A stretch of DNA of 64,000 nt, taken from contig WPIO01000025.1 of assembly GCA_009760855.2 (NCBI GenBank), positions 3,847,001-3,911,000 on the forward strand. Direction: 5' to 3'. The notes beneath the pieces are model-generated. The model did no database searches. It was not told the DNA's origin and saw only the letters and a list, made by a program, of their open reading frames with translations. The translations under genes were made by a program, and so were the position numbers. Source of the stretch: Cristatella mucedo (Eukaryota; Bryozoa; Phylactolaemata; Cristatellidae). This document shows, one piece after another, positions 8,916 through 19,900 of this stretch. How positions within the stretch are numbered: the first letter of the stretch is position 1; the number at the start of each line of letters is the position of its first letter.

Positions 8916-9780
8916 ATGGAAAAGATAAGAAAAAATAATGGAAACGTTTATAATGATCTTAATGCAAGTAATAATAGAATAACTAACTTAGGAATTCCTG
9001 TCAATGATGGTGATGCAATAAGATTAGATTATGTTCTTAGTACTAACTTTGGTAACAGTGTTGCTACTAATGTTACAGAAGAGTTAGCAACAGTATCAAC
9101 TCTAAGTAATTTATTAAGTAGAAAAGATGCAAAGATGACATCACAATTGAATTGTAAGAAAATTATTGGTATATCAGGTAATTCTGCTGATGGAACTGTT
9201 TATTCAGATCAAAGACCTTATAAAGCAATAAACTACGGGCTACTAAAAAGTATGACAAGTGTTTCAAGGTAAAGCAATGTCAAGTATTGATATGGGTAAT
9301 AAGAATATTACAAATATAAAAGATTCTGATGTTGTATCAAAACAATATGTTGATAGTAGTAAACAAGTACCATTTAGATATTTAGGTTTGAGTTCTAATA
9401 CTTATCCTAGTATATTTTATCTTGATATGTTAAATCTAAATATTACTGTTAATGGAAAAGGAGGAGAATTTTCATACCAACAGATTACTCTGGGTGACAT
9501 GCAAATTATTGCAGCAGGAACACGAAAAGTTGTTGAATATTTAACTAACCTCAAGACATTTATCCCTGGTGTATTACTTAACTTTAGTATGATATCTAAT
9601 ATTATGTATGAAACTGTTAAAACTAATTCTGATGTAGAGTTAACAAGTGATAATGTTTATGGTGTTAGTTGTACAATAGTTTTTATAATTAATATTGATG
9701 GAACATGTACTTATGCTATTGATAAGTTTGCAAATGCAAGTGGATTTACTTTTATAAATTTTCTTGAATGTATTGTATAG
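8916..9780 (+). pseudogene. Tail-fibre-like protein 1 of the Polinton, one frameshift
   Basis: ATG at 8916 follows ATATTATAAGTA. The first part contains DLNASNNRITNLGIPVNDGD, ending in AIRLDYV. After a frameshift at about 9258 the repeat recurs as SIDMGNKNITNIKDSDVV plus SKQYVD, followed by a globular C-terminal region (to 9780) rich in strands. The motif 'M-x-NNRIT-N-[LIV]-x-PV-[DN]-x-x-DA-x-x-x-x-YV' is the short repeat of phage tail and receptor-binding fibres, and fibre-like genes of this type occur in Polinton relatives. Role inferred: host attachment spike. It is the first of three tandem paralogous genes. Confidence 0.65.
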
Positions 9781-9782
9781 AA

Positions 9783-10778
9783 ATGTTAGGCTATACAAAA
9801 AAGGGAAGTAATGCAAAGAATTATATTAGAAAGACTAGTGATATAATTAATGGAAATCCAAGTATGAATGGTAATATTATAAAGAATATAGGTAGGCGAT
9901 CCTGTTGATGCAGGAGATGCTGTAAACAGAAAGTATGATATGATATGAACTCTGTTACAAAGGTTTCTAGATCGACTACTTCTGATGGAGATATTGACAT
10001 GAATAATTATAGAACAGTAGATCTTGCTAATCCTAGAAATCCTAGTGATACTGCAACGAAAGATTATGCTGATACAAAACTACCAATTACAGGAGGATTA
10101 TTTAGAGGAAATTTAGCTGTAAATGGTAGTGTTAAAGTACAATTTCCATCTACTGGTGATTCTGATTATGATTATACTGTACCAAATAAAGTATGTACTG
10201 ATGCAAACTTTCTTAATTTACATGGAGAAACAGTTAATGGAAATTTAGATATGCAAAATAACTTTATTAGAATTGAAAATGATCCTGTTAATCCAAATGA
10301 TGGTGTTAATCTTAGTTATCTAACTAAAATAACAGATGGAAATGTTTCAAAAATAACATTTATATTAATTATAGATTTATCCATTTCAACACCTTTATAT
10401 GGAGCAGAATATCAAGGAATAATTATTATTCCTATAGATTTATCTTATAATATAATGTCTAGAGGTTTATTTGTAATTTTAACAACATATATAGCACCTG
10501 ATACACTACCTCAGCTGCTCTCCTGACTCTTCTATGCTTCCTACTTTCTCTTTGTTGCGTAAGACGAAGTCTGTTGGCTACCGAGTGCATACCGAAAGCC
10601 GCTGAGGCTGTGAGTTCGCTATACAAAAATCTCCTGCGTAACACCCACGTGGTCTTTATGACTTTGTGGAGTCACAGACGGAGATACATTACATTACATT
10701 ACACCAGATGGTACAATTAAAATGCTTATTCTTCCTCTAACAGGAATAAATACTAATTATTCATTTCAATTATTTTGA
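9783..10778 (+). pseudogene. Tail-fibre-like protein 2, frameshifted and split by a LINE fragment
   Basis: ATG at 9783 overlaps the end of fibre gene 1 region and follows TGTATAGAA. It has repeats NGNIIKNIG with GDPVDAGDAVNRKYD (across a frameshift near 9895), then GDIDMNNYRTVDLANPRN plus ATKDYADTKLP, and NLDMQNNFIRIENDPVNPND plus LSYL. The 193-codon ORF 9945-10526 is truncated by the LINE fragment at 10503-10701; coding-like sequence resumes with DGTIKMLILPLTG and stops at 10776-10778. Confidence 0.6.
10503..10701 (+). mobile_element. 5'-truncated fragment of LINE family 2 with (ATTAC)n tail
   Basis: Ends in GGAGATACATTACATTACATTAC. It is flanked by near-identical 8 bp repeats, CACCTGAT (10495-10502) and CACCAGAT (10702-10709), likely a target duplication. 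A related, longer copy lies on the minus strand at 38316-38660. Confidence 0.75.
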
Positions 10779-10811
10779 AGCTTTATTCTTAATTCAGATT
10801 AAAGATTAATA

Positions 10812-13800
10812 ATGGATATGCCAATTGTATGTACACAAGATCTACTTACTAAAGATAGAAGTTTAAATAGTATAAATGTAACAGTTTATGTAGCATTAAC
10901 TTCGAAATGATTTCTAGAAAGGAGTTAGAAATGAATGGGACTTTGAATTTTGATTCAAATAGAATAACAAACGTTGGAAAAACTGAATATTCATTGGAAA
11001 CTTTTAATAAGTGATTTGCTGATCATAATTATTTAAGAAAATACTCAGATAATAATAATAATAATTATTATAATTCACTTGATAAAGCGCCCTCAGAGAA
11101 CTTAATCTCTCTCTAGGCGCTTTACATTTGCTGCAAAGTGAAATGCAATTGAATGGTAAGTAAAATCATGTTTGAAAAACAAACAAAATGAATAATATGG
11201 TTAGGGGTGACATGCACAGGGTCAGCATGCAAATGTGGTTAGTGCAGCATGCACAGTGTCAGCACGTATAAGCACATCAAGGACGAATCACGGGGACCCA
11301 CTAAATGCTGTCCTAAATAGGTGTGTTTTTAGGTTCCTTTTAAATGTGGTCAGGTCAGGGGATGTTCTGACGCAGGTCGGGAGGGAGTTCCAGGCTTTGG
11401 GAGCATATGAACTAAATGCACGGTCTCCAAAGGATTTAAGGTTTGTATGAGGTATTTCTAGACTGTTGGATTGCGAAAAGCGGGCGGTACGATGCTTGGC
11501 CTGATGGGGGAGTATGTCGGAGAGATAGGCTGGAGCCATAGAATGAAGGGACCTAGCCAGTGCAGGTCGGCGAGAAGTGGAGTAATGTGGCAACTGCGAC
11601 ACTCACGACAGACAAGCCTAGCTGCAGAGTTTTGCACCAGCTGCAATCGTCTGATCGCACATGCTGGTAGGCCAGTAGGCAGTGAGTTGCAGAAGTCGAG
11701 ACGAGATGTCACGAATGCATGAACCAACTTGGACGTGGTATCTTTATCTAAACAAGCCCGAATTTTAGCAATGTTATGAAGCTGAAAATAGGCGGATTTG
11801 ACTGTGGAGCTGATATGGTCGTCTAACGAGAGGTCGCTTTGGAATATGACACCTAGATTTCGAGCTGATTCAGCTGGAGATATGTTGGCAGAGCCAATTT
11901 TGAGAGTCAGCCTTTCCAATCTCTGGATCACACTTGGTTTGCCCATAACTAGTAAGTTAGTTTTATCATCGTTAAGTTTTAGAAAATTTGCTGCCATCCA
12001 TGTGCGGATGTCATCAATGCATGCAGCTAGTGAGTTTAGAGAATTCGAGGTGCTCGAAGGCTGGGCGGGATCAAAGGAAAGGTACAACTGAGTGTCATCC
12101 GCATTGAAGTGAAAGCCTAGATTGTGCTTGGCAATCACATCAGCAAGAGGGAGAGTATAAACCGTGAAAAGAACCGGACCTAGCACTGAGCCCAGAGGTA
12201 CTCCATATTTCAGAGGTACTTCAGAGGATCTTTGTCCATTCACGTCAATCTCTTGAGTCTCCTACTGAGATAGGACCTGAACCACTGCAGAGCAGTGCCA
12301 GTGATGCCCAGGCGAGATGAGAGGCACTCTAGAAGAACTTTGTGATCGATGGTATCAAAAGCTGCCGAAAGATCGAGCAAAACAAGAAGAGACACTCTAC
12401 CCATGTCCGCATTCCTAAGTAGGTCGTTGTATACCCGAAGCAATGCTGACTCTGTGGAGTGATTAGCTCTAAAGCAAGACTGGAACTTACTAGCAAGGTG
12501 TGAGGTTTCGATATACGAGTTCAGCTGGTCTGCCACGACCCGTTCGAGTGTCTTTGATAGGAATGGTAGAAGGGAAACTGGGGGGTAGTTGCTCAAGTTC
12601 TCTTGGTGAAGTGTAGCTTTCTTGAGAAGTGGCCTGACTACAGCTTTTTTGAAAGGTGCTGGGACATGACCTGAGGCTAATGACATATTAATTATGTTAG
12701 TTATTCATGGCAGGATCAGATCAATGCAACATAGGAGCAGTACAGTGGGAATAGGGTCCAGAGGACTTGTTGTCTTCTTTGATTGAGATACAAACTTTAG
12801 GACTAGATCACTAGTGACCTGCTTAAATGCAGACATTGAGGTGCAGCCAGGAACCGAGGAACAACATTCTAGTGGGGATGTTGTCATCGCAGGGATGGAT
12901 TCCCTGATCTTGTCTATCTTCTGCACAAAGAATCGAGAGAAGCGATCGGCTAGATCATCATTTGGATCATCAGGTAAGGAGCTAATCTGGGAACGGTTGA
13001 GGAGATGGTTTATTGTCGACATCAGCATTTTTGGATTGTGCATCTGTGATTCAACAATGTTTTTATAAAAGCTAGACTTGGCCTTTGCTAGGATCGATTG
13101 GTACGACCTACAGTAGTCTTCATATGCCTGTCGATGGACAGTTAGTCCGGATCTTTTGTATGCTTTTTCAAGCTTTCGTTTAGTAGACTTGGCTAGTTTA
13201 ATGTCTGCGGTAAACCATAGGCCGTCTGGGCGGGGGCGCACAGTGCGCTTTGTCAGAGGGGCAAACTCGTCGAGCGTGTCAGCTAGTGTCGTGTTGAAGC
13301 TATCTACCAATGATGACAGATCGGAGGGAGGATTGAGCAGCAGAGGTGAAGCAGATATTCTCGCACGGACAGCATCGATGTCAAGGGTCTTGAGGTTTCG
13401 CGATTCACAGGTTGTTTTAGAGGAGGATGTGGGCACACACTGTAGATTGAATGAGATCTGCATGTGGTCAGATAAGCATGATTTGGTAATAATTGGTGAT
13501 GACAAAGTGCAGTTGTATGAGAAAATCTGGTCGAGTGTGTGACCCTTAATGTGAGTAGGGCCATGCACATGAGCCACAAGAGACGATGAATCAGTCAATG
13601 CACGAAATTCGGCGCTGAAAGCGTCAGATAAGTTATCAAAGTGAACGTTGAAATCACCCCTAACGAGGAAGGATCGATTTCTTGCACACAGAATCGAAAT
13701 GAGATCGGAGAAATCTGAGATAAAGGAGGATTTGGTACCTGGTGGGCGATAGACTACTGCAACTATCGGTAGCTTGTTTTCGGGTGAGACCAGGACAATT

Positions 13801-14897
13801 GATTCAAAAGACTGCTTCGATGGTACCGCAAATGGCTTGAAGTTGAATTTCGAGCGCACGATCATAGCAACTCCACCTCCAGTTTTGACAGATCAACATA
13901 TAACAGGTAATGTATCTGGAAACTCAAAATAGTATGTAAGAATATCAGATCCTGTCAATGGAAGAGATATTGCAACAAAAAAATATCTTAATACAAGAGC
14001 AGGTACATAAAATGAACTTGAAACAATACAAGGAAACATCAACGTTGAAAGAGGTAATAATTAATAGAAAAGAACCATGGTTTTATTAGATATTGGGGTA
14101 ATTTAACTGCAAACAGTGTAATTAATATTGGTGCACCAACACAAGTATTTTCTTCTTCTACTAATGGTCAACAATTTTTATCTAGATCATCAGATATAAA
14201 CATAAAAAACCAATGTATTCAAAGATACAAATAAAAATAAAAGATATTGATGCTATTGTTGAGAGGAGAATTAATATTATTAATACTTTAACTAGATATA
14301 TAGTATCTAATAAAACTTTTTATAATAATTCGGTTTTTATCAAAAGATGATAATAGAACTAGAATACATTATAAAACTGTAGTTGCACAAGTTGTTATAA
14401 ATATAGATAGACTAAACAGTGGTGATATTATAATTGTAAAATATAACTATAAATTGAATTCTCCAGGTTTTAATTCATCAACTATACTTAATTTAAGATC
14501 TTTGTGTGTTGAGAGTGATAATATGTTAGTGTTAAGTGAATCTATATTTAATTTTACCATTATTATAAAACCAACATCACAATCAATTAGATTTAATGCT
14601 ATTTATAATGTTTTAAACTATAGAGATATTATAACCCCACCTGATTTAGATTATATTGAGATTTTATTAGTTAATGAAGTAAATTATTCTTCATCATTAT
14701 CAAAAAACTTTGATGGAAGTGGAGAAATTAATTTTGATCTTATGGAGTATGTACTAAATTTAGGGATTAATCCTTTTACACAAATGACTTATCATATGCT
14801 TGATCCTTTTCTATTTTTATTTGATTTTCAAGATCCCTCAGAAACATCATTTGATCTAACAGCATCTATATTACCTACTGATTATACTCCTGTTTAA
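10812..14897 (+). pseudogene. Tail-fibre-like protein 3, interrupted by a 2.8 kb LINE
   Basis: Left part (10812-11050): a start-like MDMPIVCTQDLL, then in another frame ELEMNGTLNFDSNRITNVG. Right part (from 13889): ISDPVNGRDIATKKYLNTRA, several broken frames, then a 147-codon ORF (14454-14897) with INFDLMEYVLNLGINPFTQ and a strand-rich C-terminus ending ILPTDYTPV. Taking out the LINE and one copy of the 5 bp duplication leaves the fibre reading frame in register across the site. The stop overlaps the convergent minus-strand gene by three bases. It may represent more than one original gene. Confidence 0.55.
11051..13888 (-). mobile_element. L2-type non-LTR retrotransposon, copy A, 5'-truncated
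   Basis: Flanked by CAGAT at 11046-11050 and 13889-13893. The 3' end is at the low coordinate, with an (AAT)n tail and the stem-loop tail AAAGCGCC...GGGCGCTTT. ORF2 parts: endonuclease (12705-13865) with VAVVYRPPGT, VRGDFNVHFDN and CLSDHMQISF; reverse transcriptase (11458-12686) with [20 protein letters not shown] and [15 protein letters not shown]; and a C-terminal domain with [16 protein letters not shown]. The [13 protein letters not shown] catalytic block with this C-terminal WNSLP domain is typical of the L2/CR1 group. ORF2 is broken by a TGA at 12705-12707, a frameshift near 12241 and a 46 bp deletion at 11554. The RT box reads NADD instead of YADD. Confidence 0.92.
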
Positions 14898-15285
14898 ATC
14901 TTCCAATCCAGAGTCCCTTTAATCAATTCTTCAGGTAGGTCACAACTCTTTCTTGCATCTATCTCTTTCTTTATTTGTTTAGCTAGTTCTATTTTTTTAG
15001 AGTAAGCTTCAGACTTCATACTATTTATTTTTTCTATTTTTAAGTCTTAAGGAACTCTTCAAATATTGAACCATCTCTAACTTTAACGAATATACTTGCA
15101 ATCTCTGGTTCAGAGTGATTGATTCTTAGTGCTTTATATTCTAATACTAGTTTTACAGCATCTAACAAAGTTTATCTGATGTCTTCTATTCTACCCATTG
15201 GGTAAGAATAGATTTTAAAGTTTGAATACTGTTGACCTTGTACTTCTTCAAGACAGTCTTTACCTTTTGACTCAACAGAAACCAT
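14894..15285 (-). pseudogene. Unknown small Polinton protein, broken
   Basis: ATG at 15283-15285 (MVSVESKGKDCLEEVQGQQY) follows TATACAGAAA. An in-frame TAA interrupts at about 15177, after YSYPMGRIEDIR. The frame then continues with LLDAVKLVLEYKALRINHSE and a charged region, and a last piece in another frame (KKIELAKQIKKEIDARKSCD) ends DWKI at 14894-14896. Mostly helical and charged; no family recognised. Confidence 0.45.
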
Positions 15286-15321
15286 TTTCTGTATATTGTT
15301 TTTATTTTTTATTTAAATTAA

Positions 15322-15814
15322 TTAAACAGCTCTTGGATCAGGTTGTTGTGCTTGTGCTGCTAGTTCTGCTGCAGTTGTTTTTTTTCTTGCACTTGTACCA
15401 CTAGTAATATCAGGTAGAACTGCATAACATTAATCTTTAACAATTCCAGGGATATCAGGTTTAATTCCAGAAACTCCTGAGATAACTCTTGGAAGTGTTG
15501 GAAGTTGTGTTGCGATCCAAGTTGTAAAACTAGCAACTTCTTCTGGCTTATCGAGAAGAGCATCAGCTTTAGATCTAATAGTTTACTCTAGACTTGCTAT
15601 TGCATCTGATTGTCCTGCAGAAATAATCCTTTAAGGCTTCAGTATCACATACATCAATATAGAATTTCTTAACTGGTGTATCAGTCATAACTGAGATATT
15701 TGAATCAAGTGTTTGTTGATCATAAGTTGTCATTCTTGATTTAACAAGATAGTCAACATATGATTTAAGTGCTATTGCACTAGTTGCAAGCATTGGGTCA
15801 GTAATATCTGCCAT
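15322..15814 (-). pseudogene. Unknown Polinton protein (about 160 aa), frameshifted
   Basis: ATG at 15814 (MADITDPMLATSAIALKSYV) follows TTATATAGGAAAA. The first 66 codons are intact. A frameshift near 15630 moves the frame to ISAGQSDAIASLE, which then meets two in-frame TAA codons and ends with a Q/A-rich tail (AAELAAQAQQPDPRAV) at 15322-15324. No recognised domain. It precedes two small paralogous genes on the same strand. Confidence 0.5.
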
Positions 15815-15874
15815 TTTTCCTATATAACAATAAAAAAATTACAAGCACACAGATTTAAACAATACTAACTAACA

Positions 15875-16129
15875 TTATTGTTGAATATTACACATATCCC
15901 AAAGATCTTCAGAAATTTTACACACCTTCATTTTATACTCATATACTTTATCACAAAGATCACAAATATCGATGAGGCCCATAATAATTGAATTGTGTAA
16001 TTGTATAATATAAGTATAATGATTATTTCTCCTTGTTATACTATCCTTTGATATTTTGAACTTACCAGAACAAATGTTTAATGCCATTTCTCTTGATTGT
16101 TCATAACAAAAAATTCTTGAAACTTCCAT
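15875..16129 (-). CDS. Small Cys-containing protein, paralogue 1
   Basis: Intact 84-codon ORF after TTATATAGAAA. N-terminus MEVSRIFCYEQSREMALNIC; C-terminal half with CDLCDKVYEYKMKVC and KISEDLWDMCNIQQ. It clearly matches the next gene (16166-16441) at the start (M-[DE]-V-x-RI-x-x-x-EQSREMA-x-x-IC) and at the IC-D-x-CDK block, so the two are tandem duplicates. The CxxC pairs may bind zinc; function unknown. Confidence 0.6.
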   Translation of the reverse strand: MEVSRIFCYEQSREMALNICSGKFKISKDSITRRNNHYTYIIQLHNSIIMGLIDICDLCDKVYEYKMKVCKISEDLWDMCNIQQ

Positions 16130-16165
16130 TTTCTATATAATGTGATAATTTTTATTTAATATAAA

Positions 16166-16441
16166 TTACTTAACTTGTACTCCAGATTTTGTTTTTGGTG
16201 TTTTAGATTTTTTGTTTGCTTCTTCAAGCATCTCATTCATCTTACTATGACATTCCATAAGTTTATCACAAGTATCACAGATATTAGAAGGAACACTGAT
16301 AAATGAACTATCCAGATCTGGAATAAGTTTATCGAGTGAATGTTTAACTATTCGTTGATCTTGTCCTTTGAGCTTTTGCAGACAAATTTTTATTGCCATT
16401 TCTCTAGATTGTTCGCAACTAAGAATTCTTGGGACATCCAT
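16166..16441 (-). CDS. Small Cys-containing protein, paralogue 2
   Basis: Intact 91-codon ORF. N-terminus MDVPRILSCEQSREMAIKIC; middle NICDTCDKLMECHSKM; basic tail KKSKTPKTKSGVQVK. Paralogous to 15875-16129, 36 bases away on the same strand. The shared EQSREMA motif and CDxCDK block define the pair. The lysine-rich tail is absent from the sister copy. No family recognised. Confidence 0.6.
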   Translation of the reverse strand: MDVPRILSCEQSREMAIKICLQKLKGQDQRIVKHSLDKLIPDLDSSFISVPSNICDTCDKLMECHSKMNEMLEEANKKSKTPKTKSGVQVK

Positions 16442-16478
16442 TTTCTACATATGAAAAGATAATTTTATTTCATTAAAA

Positions 16479-16772
16479 TTAAAGTTCTTCTCCTTCATCC
16501 TCTTCAGATTCATCTACATACACTTCAGAACTGTATTTACCAAATAGAAGCTCTTGAAGGCTTATATCACCTTCCTCTTCTGTTTCAGTATTAATAATAG
16601 AAGATTCTTCAGACATATATGATTTAGATTCAACTTCAGATTCCATTTCAGTACCGTAATCAGGATCATCATATGAGACTTCTGAATATTCAGAATCACT
16701 ATCAGAACTAGTAATTTCAATTGATTCATCACATCACTCTTCTTAAACATGAAAATCTTCTTTGGGATCCAT
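16479..16772 (-). pseudogene. Acidic Ser/Glu/Asp-rich protein, two early in-frame stops
   Basis: From ATG at 16772 (MDPKEDFHV) the frame meets TAA and TGA within the next five codons, then stays open for about 80 codons with ITSSDSDSEYSEVSYDDPDY and ESEEDEGEEL at the end. Very acidic and rich in Ser, so probably disordered. Acidic tails of this kind could act as core or chaperone-like proteins, but nothing specific is visible. Confidence 0.45.
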
Positions 16773-16796
16773 CCTATAATAGTAAAAATAATTGTA

Positions 16797-16949
16797 TTAA
16801 TATATATTTAATTTCTCCATTGACTTGTATATATCTATTTCTTCTTGTATGTCAACGTGTTTTGTATCTACTTCCATTTTCTCTTTATCTGAAAATCTAA
16901 CTTTCTTTACTGGTATTGGTTTAGTATTTTCACTCTTCCTTTTTGGCAT
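16797..16949 (-). CDS. 50-aa basic protein with a PP1-docking-like KKVRFSD motif
   Basis: Intact ORF from ATG at 16949, after ATTGATATAG, overlapping the end of the polymerase gene by 20 bases. N-terminus MPKRKSENTKPIPV is basic and NLS-like. Residues 15-21 are KKVRFSD, which fits the RVxF docking motif for protein phosphatase 1 and resembles the KVRFS box of GADD34/ICP34.5-type PP1 recruiters (established family knowledge). The rest is a short acidic/helical tail (VDIQEEIDIYKSMEKL). Too short to prove; it could also be a chance ORF, but the start motif and intact frame in a decayed neighbourhood argue for a real gene. Confidence 0.5.
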   Translation of the reverse strand: MPKRKSENTKPIPVKKVRFSDKEKMEVDTKHVDIQEEIDIYKSMEKLNIY

Positions 16950-19900
16950 CTATATCAATATTACAAATTTCACAACGACCACCACTCTCTTTTACTCTAT
17001 AGTTTCCGTAAGAGTAACTATAAACTCCACAGTCTAACCAATATCGTTTTGAGTCAAATGCTGATAGTGATTTTTTAGATTGCGTTATAGTATAAATTTG
17101 ATGGTTTCTAGATTGAAATCTTGATTGATTGCAATAAACATCACATCCAGTTTTAAGACAACCAACATAATCAGAATGTGTCAAACATTTTTTACTACAT
17201 CTTTCTTTGTTCCTTTTGCTTTTTTAACTGCAGATTTAACTTATATTCCTTCATCTTTCTTGATGGCTATCTGCATTGAATAAAGTTTTGGTCTTAAGAA
17301 AACACCCTCATCAAGTACAATTCATTTTTTAATCATACCACCTTTCTCATCCTTAAGGAAATCTTTTTGTTTTTGGATCTATCAAATATTTTTCACATAT
17401 TTCATCTTTGAATTTTCCTAGACTTTCCTTATTAGCAGGTATAATCTTTTCAGCTCCTTCTAATTTCCATATATCTTGATTGTTGGGATATCCGGATACA
17501 TCGAGGTTATCTAAAATATTTTCAAATTCTCTATCAACATTATCGGTATTTATTTGCATTACCAAAGAATCAGTATCAGAATAAGCAAGTGACACTTTAT
17601 CATTATAGTAATCTTGTATTGTGTTGTAATAGAAATCTTGCATTATTAATTTTGAAACATCTAGAATTGTAAAACCTAAATGAATAGATTTATCAAGACA
17701 GATCTCTGCTTTTGTTGTTTCAATTCCACCTAAATCTCGATTAAACATCCTTCTGTCTTTAAATCTCGCACTCATTACTTTTTTATCTGAAACTAGAATA
17801 TCCTTATTATATTTTAGATCAAGCAGTTCAATGTTTACTCGTTCTCTAACATTTTCCATTGTCTTTCCAAATAATGCATTGTTTTTGAGTTTATAATATT
17901 CATTTTCAAACTCATCCTTTGCTTCTTTTCTTCTTTCAATGTTATTAACTATATACCCACTCAACCATTTACTTTGTGTAAAACTCATTACTCTCTGTAT
18001 CTTCGTTAATACATATCCTCTTTCAATTGCAAGTTGTAGATTTCTATAATGGATAACATATTTAACTTTTGGTTCTAGATTAACAATCAGTTTTTCTACT
18101 TTATTTTTGCAATCATCTATTTTTTCTTATCGTTATTTAGTAATGTTTTCTTTTGATAATCAGAATATTCTTCAACATCTACTTTTCTTCTAATTGGTAA
18201 AATATGACAATCAGAATAAATATCATGTAATTCATCGGGACAGTGCATATTTACTTCAAAAGCATAACCAGTCTCAGCATCTTCTTTTAATGAAAGTATC
18301 TTTTTAGTTGTAAACTTTTTTATTTTTTTACTATCTAAAAACTTTAAATTAGAAATTGGAAGTGGCTGTGTCATTGCTGTAGCATATAATGAATTTGCAT
18401 TGACATAAAGTAGCCAACTCTTTTCTTTAGTACTATCATAATTAGAAGCTATCTCATCCTTTGCTTTAATATATCTACATTATGCTTGTGTTATTCCCCC
18501 TCTTATTGCACTTTCAAAGAAATCAAAATGTTCAAAGTTTGTTAGTAAATCTAGTTTAACCTTTGAAAATCTCAAACCTGCAGACCAAGTTAAACCTGGT
18601 GCTGTAAGGAAATTAGCAGGATCTAAACCATCAATTTTCTTTGATAAATGTCTAAAATGTTGAATTACATCTGCCAGTATAAGAAAATCCATAGTTAGAT
18701 CAATATCGCTGTACTTTCTTAAAGTATCTTCAGTGTTGGGATCTATTTTTGCCATCAATGCCCAAACTTTCTTAACATGATCCTAATATTTTTCATCTAT
18801 GTTTGTATCATTTAATGTGCTATAAAAACTTTTAATTGGAGGTAGTGATTTTTCATCTAGTCTTGACCATGAATCTATATACTCAGTAGGCAGTATGCCT
18901 TTTAATTTTAATAGATCGAATTCATTATCATCCAAAATTGAAAATTAATTTCTTGTTTGTTCCAATGGTTTTCCTGATTTAACAACATTATTTACAAGAT
19001 CTGCTAAGCCTTTTTGCAACATTTGTAAAGAGTCTTTAAAACCAAGTGAACCAATTTCCCTGTTTATATATTTCTCCGTGTTATTGGCAATAACTTCTTT
19101 ATCTAATTTTAAATCTTACAACTCTTGTACTAATAAATGTGAATCATAGCCTTTAAGTTGTGAGTAAATACTGGAAGTTTAAACTTCTTAGGATTAATGC
19201 TGAGATTTAAGTTGCAAGCATTATGAGCAGCGCCCCTATACTTTCCTGTTAGATAGCAATGATCCAAAACTGTATCGTCATTTAAATGTAAATTACAAAT
19301 GTGAGAAACAGTTGCTTTCTCAAAATCTTACTTATCTTCTTTCTTAAAATTGCTATAATCAAATTTATTGTTTTTATCAAGAATAGGTTGCATATCGTTT
19401 TTTTCAACTTGTTCTAACAAACTTTTCAATAGACCTCTAACATTATTTGGACCTTAGATAATTTAAATTTTATTTGTTCCCCTTTATAATCAATAATAGT
19501 ATAAGCAGATGAATAAGGAGTGTGTTTTTGAAAAGTACCTTGTGGTGTAGTAGGATCTTCTTTATCTGTTTTTCTAACGCTTGTAAGTAAACATTCAAAG
19601 TCAGCATAAGCAACATAAGGAGACCATAACATTTTAGCATAATCTCTAAAATAACATTTATCTCCATTTTTTATATCTGCGCTTGGCATTCTTATTCTAG
19701 ATTTACCATCATTTCCACGTTTGCAAGCATCAACATGAGATTCTAGTTTATCTTTAGAGTAAAATCTACACAAACATCTTTTGCAAGTAAGCTGTGTTCC
19801 ATATCCTTTTTTACTTCTACACAAACCATTAAAGTTTTTAATAATTACATATTGAAAGTTGTTTTTATTTGATGTGCTATATAAAAGAAGATCCAAATGC

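Noticed and set aside
13156..13542. 128-codon plus-strand ORF, identical in translation at 44997-45383
   Set aside because: Antisense shadow of the LINE endonuclease region; its conservation reflects recent copying of the LINE, not a separate gene.
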